A DNA stretch of 64,000 bases from Cryobacterium sp. Y82. GTDB lineage: Bacteria > Actinomycetota > Actinomycetes > Actinomycetales > Microbacteriaceae. Below are positions 9,772 to 18,559 of the stretch, in pieces. The stretch spans positions 62,001 to 126,000 of the forward strand of contig NZ_PJJJ01000029.1 in NCBI RefSeq assembly GCF_002929495.1. Direction: 5' to 3'. How positions within the stretch are numbered: position 1 is the first letter of the stretch; each line of letters opens with the position of its first letter. The notes under the pieces were generated by a model that saw only the letters and a list, made by a program, of their open reading frames with translations, searched no databases and had not been told where the DNA came from. The position numbers and the translations under genes were made by a program.

Positions 9772-10683
9772 TCAGCGCAGGCCAGCGGCCATCAGTCCGC
9801 GGCGGCGCAGCAGGCGACGCTCGATCGGAGCGAAGATGACGAGCTCGACCAGAATCCCGACGAACAGAATCACCAGGATGGTCGCGAGCACGCCCGCCAG
9901 ATCGGCCAGTTCTCGGCTCTGGTTCAGCATGGTACCGAGGCCGAACCCGATCGTGCCGCCGGTCGTGATGATTTCCGCGGCCATCAACGAACGCCACGCG
10001 AAAGCCCAGCCCTGCTTGAGGCCGGAGAAATAGCCGGGCAGCGCGGCCGGCAGCACCACGAGGGTCGCCATTTCGAAGCGCGAGGCGCCCAGTACCGTGC
10101 CGACGCGGCGAAGCTGCGGCGGAATCTGGTCGACTCCGGAGACGAGTCCGTTGGCGATCGAGGGGACGGCGCCCATCAGGATGACGAAGTACACCGTTGC
10201 GTCGGTGAGGCCGAACCAGATGATCGCGGCTGGCACCCAAGCGACCGATGGCAGCACCTGCAGACCAGACAGCAGTGGGCCGACGGCCCGTCGTACCGGG
10301 CGGCATTCAGCGAGCAACAGCCCGATCGGGGTGCCGATGGCGACGGCGATCAGAAAGCCGAGGCCGCCGCGCTCGAGGCTCGTCGCAACCGCGAGCTGGA
10401 GGCGCTCGCTCGACCACGCGCTGGCCAGGGCGCCGAATACGTCGAACGGCCCGGGAATCAGGTCGGGGCGGGGTTTGGCGATCACAATGTAGATCTGCCA
10501 GGCTGCGACGAGAGCGATGAGCAGCAGAATCGGTGGCAGGACACCGTCGACGGTGCGGCGAAAGGCTCCGCGGGCCGTTTCGGGGACGGCCTGCAGGGAG
10601 TCCAGGCCAGCTTCGAGGCGGCGCAACTCGTCGTGGTCGGGGTCGTGCACCCTCGCGGTGGCAGTCTGTGATTCAAGCGGCAT
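9772..10683 (-). CDS. ABC transporter permease, SsuC/TauC family
   Basis: 303 residues with about six membrane segments and the family EAA-type motif near residue 200 (GASRFEMATLVVLPAALPGY). Members of this family import sulfonates, taurine, nitrate or similar oxyanions. It overlaps the ATPase gene by 11 bases. Together with the ATPase (10673-11503) and the binding lipoprotein (12917-13978) it forms a complete importer embedded in the sulfate-assimilation operon, so a sulfur oxyanion or sulfonate substrate is likely. No CysTW-type sulfate permease is present in the window. Substrate is inferred. Confidence 0.88.
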   Translation of the reverse strand: MPLESQTATARVHDPDHDELRRLEAGLDSLQAVPETARGAFRRTVDGVLPPILLLIALVAAWQIYIVIAKPRPDLIPGPFDVFGALASAWSSERLQLAVATSLERGGLGFLIAVAIGTPIGLLLAECRPVRRAVGPLLSGLQVLPSVAWVPAAIIWFGLTDATVYFVILMGAVPSIANGLVSGVDQIPPQLRRVGTVLGASRFEMATLVVLPAALPGYFSGLKQGWAFAWRSLMAAEIITTGGTIGFGLGTMLNQSRELADLAGVLATILVILFVGILVELVIFAPIERRLLRRRGLMAAGLR

Positions 10684-11503
10684 TGCGGCGAATCTCCTTT
10701 CGCAACTGGTCGGTGATCTCGTCGCCCAGACGAGCTACTTCGGGGGATTCGATTCGGCGGGAGCCGGTATCGGTGATGGTCCACTCGTTGACGATGCGGC
10801 CGGGGCGCGACGACATCAGGAGGATGCGCTGCCCGAGCCGGGCCGCTTCCCGCACGTTGTGCGTGACGAAGACAATGGTACGGCCCGTCTGGCGCCACAC
10901 CCGTTCGAGCTCTTCGTGCAGCAGGTCGCGGGTGATGGCGTCAAGCGCCGCGAACGGTTCGTCCATGAGCAGTACTTTGCGGTCCTGCGCCAATGATCGG
11001 GCCAGGGCTACCCGCTGTCGCATACCGCCAGACAGCTCGTGCGGGCGTTTCTCGGCCGCATCGGCCAGATTGACCAGATCGAGCAGTTCGAGGGCTTCCC
11101 TCCGGCGTTCCTTGCGCGGCACACCGCGCAGCTTCAGGGCGAGCTCCACATTGCGGCCGGCGGTCAGCCACGGAAACAGGGCAGCGTCCTGGAACATGAC
11201 CGCTGCCTTGCCGCTCGCCACGGTCACGGCGCCCTCGGTCGGCTTCTCCAGGCCGGCGATGATGTTGAGCAGTGTGGACTTGCCGCATCCGCTCGCTCCG
11301 AGCAGACAAACGAACTGGCCGGCTTCGATCGAGAGGTTGATGTCCTCGAGCACGAGCGGACCGGTGCCGTAGCGCTTGCCGAGACCGTCAATGGTGATCG
11401 CGACCGGCCCGGAGTCCGTCGCAGCGGCTTCCTCACCGGCCACGGGCGTTTCAGAAGTCTGCACCGGCGCGGTCACCACTGACGTGCGTGCGGGCGAGGT
11501 CAC
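10673..11503 (-). CDS. ABC transporter ATP-binding protein, SsuB/TauB family
   Basis: 276 residues. Walker A is GASGCGKSTLLN, Q-loop near MFQDAALFPWL, signature LSGGMRQRVALARSLA, Walker B VLLMDEPFAALD and the H-loop in VFVTHNVREA. The GLGKRYG start and LFPWLTAGRNV region fit the nitrate/sulfonate importer subfamily. A 40-residue Thr/Ala-rich N-terminal extension precedes the domain. The start is GTG, overlapping the cysN stop (GTGA). It powers the permease encoded immediately downstream. Confidence 0.9.
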   Translation of the reverse strand: MTSPARTSVVTAPVQTSETPVAGEEAAATDSGPVAITIDGLGKRYGTGPLVLEDINLSIEAGQFVCLLGASGCGKSTLLNIIAGLEKPTEGAVTVASGKAAVMFQDAALFPWLTAGRNVELALKLRGVPRKERRREALELLDLVNLADAAEKRPHELSGGMRQRVALARSLAQDRKVLLMDEPFAALDAITRDLLHEELERVWRQTGRTIVFVTHNVREAARLGQRILLMSSRPGRIVNEWTITDTGSRRIESPEVARLGDEITDQLRKEIRRNAA

Positions 11504-12912
11504 GGCGACACGTCCGATCCGGCGCCCGAGCCGTCGCCAGCCCGGGTGGGCTCGCCCGGCGCAGTGACGATGCCGGCGGCGAGGGTTGCGCCGTCCTGCG
11601 GGTGAATCACCAGGAAGGCGCCCGAGCGGCGGTTCTCTACGTAACGTTCCACGGGCAGATCGCGCGATAAGCGGATGCTCGCCTGCCCGATGTCGTTCAC
11701 GGCGAGCGAAGTGGCCGGTTCAACGCCGAGGGTCGTCAGGTCGAGCCGGCCGGTAACCTCGCTGACCAGAGCCTGCACCACGGTCGTGCCGAACTTCACG
11801 AGAATTCGGGCGCCCGGAGCGAGCGGCCGCGGGTCGAGCCAGAACAGGTCGGCTTGGAGGGTGCGGGTGACCGGCGGCAGGGTGCCCCGCGCTGCAATGA
11901 CGGCACCGCGGGCAATGTCGAGGTCGTCGGCCAGCCGCAGGGCGACCGACTGCGGCGCGAAGGCCTCGTCGAGGGCGACTCCGGCAAAGTCAATGCCGGT
12001 GACGGTGCTGGTGCCGCCGCCGGGTTCAACGCTGACGGTGTCACCCACCTTGATGCTGCCGCTCGCGACCTGGCCGGCGTAGGCCCGGTAGTCGCGAAAG
12101 GTTTCGGCTAAGTCCGGCGTAACGACGACCGCACCCTGCGGACGAAGCACAAGTTGGACCGGCAGGCGAAACGCCTCGGTGGCCTGGCCTCGTTCGTCGA
12201 GGTCGTCGATCACGGTGAGGGTTTCGAGCAGTTCGAGCAGGCTCGGCCCGGCATACCAGGGGGTGCGCTCAGAGCGGTCTACGACGTTGTCGCCGACCAA
12301 TGCCGACACCGGAATCACGAGAACTTCAGCGATGCCCAGTTCGGCGGTGATGAGACGAACGGATGCCTCCACCTCCCGGTAGGCGGCCTCGTTGTAGTCC
12401 AGCAGGTCGATCTTGTTGACCGCGACGATGACGTGGGGTACTCGCAGCAGTGCGACGACGCTGAGGTGCCGGCGCGTCTGTTCGAGCACCCCTTTGCGGG
12501 CGTCGATGAGCATGATGACGGCATCCGCTGTGGTGGCACCGGTGACCATGTTGCGGGTGTACTGCACGTGGCCGGGGCAGTCCGCCAGAATGAACGAGCG
12601 GGCGGGTGTTGCGAAGTAGCGGTAAGCCACGTCGATGGTAATGCCCTGTTCACGTTCGGCGCGCAGGCCGTCGGTCAGCAGGGCGAAGTCGATGCCGCCG
12701 CTCTCGCCGCCGAAGCCGCGCTCGGTCGACGTGCGGGTGACCGCTTCGAGCTGGTCGGCCAAGATGGCCTTCGAGTCGTGCAGCAGGCGGCCCACCAGGG
12801 TGGACTTGCCGTCGTCGACCGAGCCTGCCGTCGCGAAGCGAAAAAGGGTGCCCTCGGGAGCGGCGACGGCGGCTTCGGTGGCGAGGTCCTGGGTATCAAT
12901 GATGAGGGTCAT
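11500..12912 (-). CDS. cysN: Sulfate adenylyltransferase subunit 1 (GTPase)
   Basis: 470 residues, the regulatory GTPase subunit of ATP sulfurylase. G1 GSVDDGKSTLVGRLL, G3 DCPGHVQYTRNM and G4 NKIDLLD are present, followed by EF-Tu-like beta-barrel domains. GTP hydrolysis drives adenylation of sulfate by CysD to form APS. The protein ends without an APS kinase (CysC) domain, which fits direct reduction of APS by CysH. The ATG at 12912 lies four bases after the binding-protein stop. It is unusual that cysD and cysN are separated by a transporter gene. Confidence 0.94.
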   Translation of the reverse strand: MTLIIDTQDLATEAAVAAPEGTLFRFATAGSVDDGKSTLVGRLLHDSKAILADQLEAVTRTSTERGFGGESGGIDFALLTDGLRAEREQGITIDVAYRYFATPARSFILADCPGHVQYTRNMVTGATTADAVIMLIDARKGVLEQTRRHLSVVALLRVPHVIVAVNKIDLLDYNEAAYREVEASVRLITAELGIAEVLVIPVSALVGDNVVDRSERTPWYAGPSLLELLETLTVIDDLDERGQATEAFRLPVQLVLRPQGAVVVTPDLAETFRDYRAYAGQVASGSIKVGDTVSVEPGGGTSTVTGIDFAGVALDEAFAPQSVALRLADDLDIARGAVIAARGTLPPVTRTLQADLFWLDPRPLAPGARILVKFGTTVVQALVSEVTGRLDLTTLGVEPATSLAVNDIGQASIRLSRDLPVERYVENRRSGAFLVIHPQDGATLAAGIVTAPGEPTRAGDGSGAGSDVSP

Positions 12913-12916
12913 GCGA

Positions 12917-13978
12917 TTACTCCGTTCCGAGTCCGGCGGCCGAAATGGGCGCGCCTGATGCTGCGGCGAGAATGCCATTGAGCTGGGTCAGGTCAAACAA
13001 GCCAGTGAGGTCGCCGTCTTTCGCGGTGCCGGAAGCGACCGCCTTCTGCAGCGAGATCGAAAAAGTGTCGGCCAGGGGGTCATTGGTGAAGTGCAGGCCG
13101 CCCAGGGCACGTTCGATGACCGCGTCAGCGAGGGGCTTACCGGTGTCGGCGGCAAGTTTCTTGTTGATCACGGCGGCCGCTTCGGTGGGATGTTCGTTCA
13201 GCCAGGCAATGGATGCCGTATGGCCTGCCAAGAGGGCCCGCACCGTTTCAGGGTGGTCGCGGTTGAAATCGGCGCCGACGAGCAGCACGGTCGTGGGAAA
13301 CTCGCCGTTCGGCCACAGGTTGGCCTCCTCGACGAGCACGTGGGCATCCGCTTCGAGCACCAGGCGAGACACCCAGGGTTCCGGCAGCCAGGCGCCGTCG
13401 ATCTGCCCGCTCTGAAGCAGGGTGAGCGCGCGGGCGTTGTCGGTCGGCGCGACCGTCACATCGCCGCCACCGGTCGTACTGGTTTCATAGCCCTCGCTTT
13501 TGAGCCAGGAACGCAGGGCGACGTCCTGCGTATTACCGAGCTGCGGTGAGGCGAGAGTCGTGCCCGCAAGATCGGCGGGCGAGTCGATACCGTCGCGCAC
13601 GACGAGGGCGGCGCCGCCGATAGTTGCGCCCGCCACGATGACCGCGCTCTGCCCGGCGCTCTGCACGAAGGTGTTGACGGCCGGGCTCGGGCCCACATAG
13701 GCGGCGTCGATCGCGCCGGCGCTGAGTGCCTCGATTGCGGCCGGACCCGCTCCGAAAGCCTGGGCGTTCAGGGTCGTCTCGCCGAGGGCATCGGCGAAGA
13801 ATCCCTGCTCGAGGCCGACCAGGGCCGGGGCGTGGGTGAGATTGTCGAAATAGCCGAGGCGCAGTTCCTCGGCGGGTCCGGTGGCGCTTCCGGCGGAGGC
13901 CGCGCCGGAGCATCCGCTCAGCAGCAGCAGCAGCGTCGCCGCTAGGGCTGCGCCGATGGCGGCGATCGGCGTGCGCAT
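12917..13978 (-). CDS. Oxyanion/sulfonate-binding lipoprotein of ABC importer
   Basis: 353 residues. The signal peptide ends in LLLSGC, a lipobox, so the mature protein is lipid-anchored outside the membrane. The fold is of the NMT1/SsuA type: LRLGYFDNLTHAPALVGLEQ at the mature N-terminus, then a GAIDAAYVGPSPA stretch. The ATG overlaps the cysD stop and cysN follows four bases after its own stop, so it sits inside the ATP sulfurylase pair. It should deliver substrate to the permease and ATPase further down the operon. Substrate could be sulfate, a sulfonate or taurine; the sequence does not decide. Confidence 0.88.
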   Translation of the reverse strand: MRTPIAAIGAALAATLLLLLSGCSGAASAGSATGPAEELRLGYFDNLTHAPALVGLEQGFFADALGETTLNAQAFGAGPAAIEALSAGAIDAAYVGPSPAVNTFVQSAGQSAVIVAGATIGGAALVVRDGIDSPADLAGTTLASPQLGNTQDVALRSWLKSEGYETSTTGGGDVTVAPTDNARALTLLQSGQIDGAWLPEPWVSRLVLEADAHVLVEEANLWPNGEFPTTVLLVGADFNRDHPETVRALLAGHTASIAWLNEHPTEAAAVINKKLAADTGKPLADAVIERALGGLHFTNDPLADTFSISLQKAVASGTAKDGDLTGLFDLTQLNGILAAASGAPISAAGLGTE

Positions 13979-14895
13979 CAGAAGTAGCCTTCCTTTTTGC
14001 GGTCTTCCATGGCGGCCTCTGAGATGCGGTCGTCGGCGCGGGTCGCGCCGCGTTCGGTGATGGTGGATACCCCCACCTCGCGTACGACGTCGGAAACGGA
14101 TACCGCCGCCGAGTCGACTGCGCCGGTGCAGCTCATATCACCCACCGTGCGATACCGCACGGTGCGAAGTTCGATGGTCTCGTCGGCCCGTGCTGGGCTG
14201 ACCGGGCCAACGGCACGCCACATATTGTCGCGGCGGTACACCTCACGCTTGTGGGCGTAGTAGAGCGAGGGCAGTTCGATGTTCTCGCGTTCGATGTAAC
14301 GCCAGACGTTGAGTTCAGTCCAGTTGCTGATCGGGAAGGCGCGAACGTGCTGGCCGACGGTGTGGCGGCCGTTGTAGAGGTTCCACAGCTCCGGGCGTTG
14401 GTTGCGCGGGTCCCACTGCCCGAATTCATCGCGCAGCGAGAGGATGCGCTCCTTGGCACGCGCTTTATCTTCGTCCCGACGGGCACCGCCGAAGACCGCG
14501 TCGTGCCGACCGGCTGCGATGGCGTCGAGCAGCGGGAGGGTCTGCAGGGGGTTGCGGGTGCCGTCGGCGCGTTCCGCCAGGCGGCCGTCCGCGATGTACT
14601 CCTCGACCTTGGCCACGGTCAGGCGTACGCCGTGCGCGGCGACGGTCTTGTCGCGAAACTCGAGCACTTCGGGAAAGTTGTGGCCGGTGTCCACGTGCAG
14701 CAGCGAGAAGGGAATCCTGCCCGGCCAGAAGGCTTTCGCGGCAAGGTGCAGCACGACGACGGAGTCCTTGCCACCGGAAAACATCAGCACGGGGCGTTCG
14801 AACTCGGCGACGACCTCACGAATGATGTGGATCGCTTCACTTTCGAGCACGTCGAGTTCGGAAAGGCGGTGAGCTATTGCCGGTGTAGTGGTCAT
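13978..14895 (-). CDS. cysD: Sulfate adenylyltransferase subunit 2
   Basis: 305 residues from the ATG at 14895, which overlaps the cysH stop (ATGA). An in-frame start 15 bases upstream is possible but lies inside cysH. The PP-loop motif is MFSGGKDSVVVL near residue 43, and FGGARRDEDKARAKER and DPRNQRPELW are family landmarks. With CysN it forms APS from sulfate and ATP. It ends in the KKEGYF tail seen in CysD proteins. Confidence 0.95.
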   Translation of the reverse strand: MTTTPAIAHRLSELDVLESEAIHIIREVVAEFERPVLMFSGGKDSVVVLHLAAKAFWPGRIPFSLLHVDTGHNFPEVLEFRDKTVAAHGVRLTVAKVEEYIADGRLAERADGTRNPLQTLPLLDAIAAGRHDAVFGGARRDEDKARAKERILSLRDEFGQWDPRNQRPELWNLYNGRHTVGQHVRAFPISNWTELNVWRYIERENIELPSLYYAHKREVYRRDNMWRAVGPVSPARADETIELRTVRYRTVGDMSCTGAVDSAAVSVSDVVREVGVSTITERGATRADDRISEAAMEDRKKEGYF

Positions 14896-15671
14896 AGGTG
14901 GAGCCCGCATTCTGTCTTCTCGAGGGTGGCCCAGCGGCCGGAACGGGGATCGGCATCCGCCGCGACGGGCTGGGTGCAGGGGGCGCAGCCAATGGAGGGG
15001 TAGCCCTGGGAGAGCAGTACGTTCACGGGAACGTGGTGTTCGGTGGCGTAGTCCATGAGTTCGTCGTAGCTCCAGGCGGCAACCGGGTTAACTTTCACCA
15101 GGCCGTTGCGTTCATCCCAGGTGATGAGCGGGGTGTTGGCGCGGGTGGGTGCTTCGTCGCGGCGCACGCCGGTGAACCACAGCTCGTAGCCGCCGAGCGA
15201 CCGCTGTAGTGGTTCGACCTTGCGCATCGCGCAGCAGGCGTTCGCGTCGCGGGCAAAGAGTTCGGCGCCGTGCAGGGCATTCTGCTCCGGCACCGTCGTC
15301 AGCGGCAACACGTCGACAACCGTCACCGGCAGGGCGGCAGCCACCGCGTCGCGGGTCGCATAGGTCTCATCGAAGTGGTACCCGGTGTCGAGAAAGAGTA
15401 CGTCGACGCCGGGCAGCTGCTGCGAGACGATCTCGGGCAGCACCGCGTCGGCCATGGAGCAGGCGACGGCGACAGAGTCAGCGCCGAAATTGCGGGCGAC
15501 CCAGGCAACGACCTCGGCGGCGGTGGCCTCACGATTGTTGGCGGCAGCGGCCGCGGCGAGCTCGGCCGAGCCAGCTTCGGCGAGGGCCTGCAGCTCGGCG
15601 CTCGGTCGACGCGGCGGCAGGTCGCGGGCAGTGGATGCCGCAGCGCGGGCGTTCAGGTTGACAGCGCTCAT
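14892..15671 (-). CDS. cysH: APS/PAPS reductase (4Fe-4S type)
   Basis: 259 residues. The paired cysteines CCAMRKVEPL and the later CAPC motif are the four ligands of the [4Fe-4S] cluster of APS reductases; the catalytic C-terminal cysteine is in KTECGLHL. Cluster-containing CysH proteins use APS rather than PAPS, which agrees with the lack of an APS kinase in this operon. It produces sulfite for the siroheme reductase encoded upstream. The ATG overlaps the sir stop codon. Confidence 0.94.
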   Translation of the reverse strand: MSAVNLNARAAASTARDLPPRRPSAELQALAEAGSAELAAAAAANNREATAAEVVAWVARNFGADSVAVACSMADAVLPEIVSQQLPGVDVLFLDTGYHFDETYATRDAVAAALPVTVVDVLPLTTVPEQNALHGAELFARDANACCAMRKVEPLQRSLGGYELWFTGVRRDEAPTRANTPLITWDERNGLVKVNPVAAWSYDELMDYATEHHVPVNVLLSQGYPSIGCAPCTQPVAADADPRSGRWATLEKTECGLHL

Positions 15672-17422
15672 TTGAGGTCCTCCTCATCGGCGCGGTGTGC
15701 CCACTGCGCAAAAGTCTCGTCGCTGCTGCGGGCGGCCAGAAAGCGGAGCACGAGGCGTTCGACGTAGTCGGTGAGGTTCTCAGCGGTCACCTTGAGGCCG
15801 CGCACGGTGCGGCCGAGGCCGGCTTCTTCGCGATCGACCGAGGCGAGACCGCCGCCCAGGTGTACCTGGAAACCGGGGGTGGAACCGCCGTTGCCGTCTG
15901 GCAGCAGTTGGCCCTTCAGCCCGATATCCGCCGCCTGAATACGGGCGCAGGAGTTGGGGCATCCGTTCACGTGCAGGGTGATGGGGTGCGGGGCATCGAT
16001 GGTGGCGAGGCGTTTTTCAAGCTCGAGGATTGCATCCGTTGCCGTCTGCTTGGTTTCGACGATGGCGAGCTTGCAGAATTCGATGCCGGTGCAGGCGACG
16101 GTGGAACGGCGGAACAGGCTCGGTCGGGCCGAAAGCCCGATCTCGTCGAGCGCCGCGATGAGGGGCTCCACGTGCTCCTCCGCCACGTCGAGCACCACGA
16201 TTTTCTGATGTGGGGTCGTGCGCAGCCGCGTCGAGCCGTAGGCCTCGAGCAGGTCGGCAAGGCGGATGAGGGTCTGGCCGGAGACTCGGCCGACGAAGGG
16301 GGCCACGCCGATGTAGAAGCGGCCGTCCTTCTGCTTGTGCACACCAATGTGGTCGCCCTGCGTCTTCGGGCGCGGCGCGGCGGGGCCGTCTGGCAGGGGG
16401 TAGCCGAGGTACTCATCTTCGAGAATGCGACGGAATTTCTCGGTACCCCATTCGGCGAGTAGAAACTTCAGGCGTGCTTTGCCGCGGAGGCGACGGTAGC
16501 CATAGTCCCGAAAGATCGAGGTGACGCCGCGCCAGACCTCGGACACTCGGTCTTCGGCCACGAAGGCACCAAGCCGTTCGGCGAAGCGCGGGGTGGTGCT
16601 GAGGGCGCCGCCCACCCACAGGTCATAGCCGATGCCGAGTTCGGGGTGGTCGACGGCGACGAGGCCGATGTCATTGATTTCGTGCACAACGTCCTGGCTG
16701 GGGTGGCCCGTGATAGCGGTCTTGAATTTGCGCGGAAGGTTGGCGAATTCGTCGGTGCCGAGATACTTGCGCGCGATCTCCTGGATGACCTTGGTCGGGT
16801 CGATCAGTTCGTCTGCGGCAATGCCGGCCACGGGGGAGCCGAGGAAGACGCGGGGTACGTCACCGCAGGCCTGGGTGGTTTCAAGGCCGACGGCTTCGAG
16901 GCGGCGCCAGATTTCGGGCATGTCCTCGATCTGGATCCAGTGCAGCTGCACGTTCTGGCGGTCGGTAATGTCGGCGGTGTCGCGGCCGAAGTCGCGGGAG
17001 ACCTCACCGATCACACGCGTCTGTTCGGTGGTGAGCTGGCCGCCGTCGATGCGTACCCGCAGCATGAAATAGCGGTCTTCGAGTTCTTCCGGCTCGAGGG
17101 TCGCGGTCCTGCCGCCGTCGATGCCGGGCTTGCGCTGCGTGTAGAGGCCCCACCAGCGAAAACGGCCGTGCAGGTCGGTTCCGTCAATGGAATCAAACCC
17201 CTGCTTGGAATAGATTTCTTCGATGCGGCCACGGACTGCGATGCCGTTGTCGACCTGCTTCCAGACCTCGTTGCCGTTGAGCGGTTCGGTGCCGTCTATC
17301 TTCCACTGGCCGTTCGGGCGGGTGGACGGCCGCGGCGGGCGGGCTGCGGGCAGTTTGGTCGCGACCGGTGCGTTTGCAGTCACGGCCGTTTCGCTGTGCA
17401 CCGTCTCGGTTTCGTTAGGCAC
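15668..17422 (-). CDS. sir: Ferredoxin-dependent sulfite reductase (NirA/SirA family)
   Basis: 584 residues from the GTG at 17422, chosen because GAGGGAG lies five to six bases before it; an in-frame GTG at 17479 has no ribosome site. Siroheme/4Fe-4S ligands are in CTGIEFC and NGCPNSCAR. The motifs GRFRWWGLYTQR and TTQACGDVPR match the Tyr and Cys that are cross-linked in the mycobacterial enzyme NirA. It reduces sulfite to sulfide with six electrons from ferredoxin. A nitrite reductase activity is possible by family, but the cysHDN context argues for sulfite. First gene of the nine-gene sulfur operon. Confidence 0.93.
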   Translation of the reverse strand: MPNETETVHSETAVTANAPVATKLPAARPPRPSTRPNGQWKIDGTEPLNGNEVWKQVDNGIAVRGRIEEIYSKQGFDSIDGTDLHGRFRWWGLYTQRKPGIDGGRTATLEPEELEDRYFMLRVRIDGGQLTTEQTRVIGEVSRDFGRDTADITDRQNVQLHWIQIEDMPEIWRRLEAVGLETTQACGDVPRVFLGSPVAGIAADELIDPTKVIQEIARKYLGTDEFANLPRKFKTAITGHPSQDVVHEINDIGLVAVDHPELGIGYDLWVGGALSTTPRFAERLGAFVAEDRVSEVWRGVTSIFRDYGYRRLRGKARLKFLLAEWGTEKFRRILEDEYLGYPLPDGPAAPRPKTQGDHIGVHKQKDGRFYIGVAPFVGRVSGQTLIRLADLLEAYGSTRLRTTPHQKIVVLDVAEEHVEPLIAALDEIGLSARPSLFRRSTVACTGIEFCKLAIVETKQTATDAILELEKRLATIDAPHPITLHVNGCPNSCARIQAADIGLKGQLLPDGNGGSTPGFQVHLGGGLASVDREEAGLGRTVRGLKVTAENLTDYVERLVLRFLAARSSDETFAQWAHRADEEDLK

Positions 17423-17519
17423 GTCTGCTCCCTCGGTTTGCGGCGCCGCCCCGGGGTTCACAAACCGAAGCAACGACACTCACGCTACTGCGGCGCACGA
17501 ACAGAGGGCGGCGAGGGGG

Positions 17520-17554
17520 GTCACGTGCTGTCACACACTGTCACGCGACGTCAC
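17520..17554. promoter_or_regulatory. Four GTCAC repeats at exact 10-base spacing
   Basis: GTCAC begins at 17520, 17530, 17540 and 17550, one per helical turn, about 100-130 bases upstream of sir and about 110 bases upstream of the divergent ftsY. The phasing suggests cooperative binding of a regulator to one DNA face. The sulfur operon is the more likely target. The regulator is not in the window. Confidence 0.5.
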
Positions 17555-17649
17555 ACAGATTGCGCGGAACCGGTCGAGTGTTTGGTCGGCCGTTGGCGTG
17601 CTGCGACCGGCCCGTGGTGCTCGCCGCGCCGAAGGCGGCGGCGTCCCCG

Positions 17650-17655
17650 TAGGCT
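17650..17655 (+). promoter_or_regulatory. -10 box of ftsY, leaderless type
   Basis: TAGGCT followed by six bases and the ATG of ftsY. No good -35 is seen. The spacing places the transcription start on or next to the ATG. Confidence 0.45.
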
Positions 17656-17661
17656 AGGCAC

Positions 17662-18537
17662 ATGGCTGAACGAACCCCCTGGTCCCTCTCCGGCGCACTG
17701 CGCGGAATGTTCGCGAAGAAGACCATCGACGCTGACACCTGGGACGACCTCGAGGACGCCCTGCTGCAGGCCGACTTTGGTCCGAGTGTCACCGATGCGG
17801 TCATCACCGATCTGCGTACCAAGGTCGCCAAATACAACACGACCGACCCGACCGACCTGCAGCGGATGCTGCGCGAAGGCATCGAAGAGCGGCTCTCGGT
17901 TCTCGACTCCACCCTCACACTGTCCGAGCGCCCCGCCGTCGTGCTGGTCGTCGGCGTCAACGGCGTCGGCAAGACGACGACAATCGGCAAGTTCGCGAAG
18001 TTCTTGAACACCTACGGCCGCAGCGTCGTGATCGGCGCGGCCGACACCTTCCGGGCCGGGGCTGTCGAACAACTGTCGACCTGGGCCGAACGCGCCGGCG
18101 CGCAGATCGTGAAGCCACAGATGACCGGCCAGGATCCGGCATCCGTCGCTTTCCAGACCGTCGAGAAGGCGAAGAGCGAGGGCATCGAAATCGTGCTCAT
18201 CGACACCGCCGGGCGGCTACAGACCAAGGGCGGCCTGATGGACGAGCTCACCAAGATTCGGCGGGTGGTTGAGAAGCAGGGTCCGATCGCCGAGGTGCTG
18301 CTCGTGCTCGACGCGACGACCGGTCAGAACGGGCTCGCCCAGGCCGAAGCGTTCATCGAACACGCCGGGGTCACCGGCCTCGTATTGACCAAGCTCGACG
18401 GCTCAGCGCGGGGCGGCTTCGTGCTGGCCGTGCAGGAGAAGACGGGCATTCCAATCAAACTGGTCGGGCAGGGTGAAGGCATCAACGACCTCACCGGTTT
18501 CACCCCGCACGTGTTCGCCCAGAAACTCGTCGGCTGA
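17662..18537 (+). CDS. ftsY: Signal recognition particle receptor FtsY
   Basis: 291 residues, a short FtsY of only the NG domain with almost no acidic A domain, as in many actinobacteria. The N domain helix (LEDALLQADFG) is followed by the G1 loop GVNGVGKTTTIGK, the insertion-box region ADTFRAGAVEQL, DTAGRLQ, TKLDGSARGG and GQGEGINDL. It docks ribosome-SRP complexes at the membrane by forming a GTPase heterodimer with Ffh, encoded 3 kb downstream. In relatives it directly follows smc; here it has its own promoter, in keeping with the insertion upstream. Confidence 0.96.
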   Translation: MAERTPWSLSGALRGMFAKKTIDADTWDDLEDALLQADFGPSVTDAVITDLRTKVAKYNTTDPTDLQRMLREGIEERLSVLDSTLTLSERPAVVLVVGVNGVGKTTTIGKFAKFLNTYGRSVVIGAADTFRAGAVEQLSTWAERAGAQIVKPQMTGQDPASVAFQTVEKAKSEGIEIVLIDTAGRLQTKGGLMDELTKIRRVVEKQGPIAEVLLVLDATTGQNGLAQAEAFIEHAGVTGLVLTKLDGSARGGFVLAVQEKTGIPIKLVGQGEGINDLTGFTPHVFAQKLVG

Positions 18538-18559
18538 TGAAGAACTTTAGAGGAGCACT

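Noticed and set aside
13913..13935. GCAGCA-type triplet run
   Set aside because: It only encodes the Leu run in a signal peptide.
17423..17479. Longer N-terminus of the sulfite reductase starting at GTG 17479
   Set aside because: No ribosome site before it, whereas GTG 17422 has GAGGGAG at good distance.
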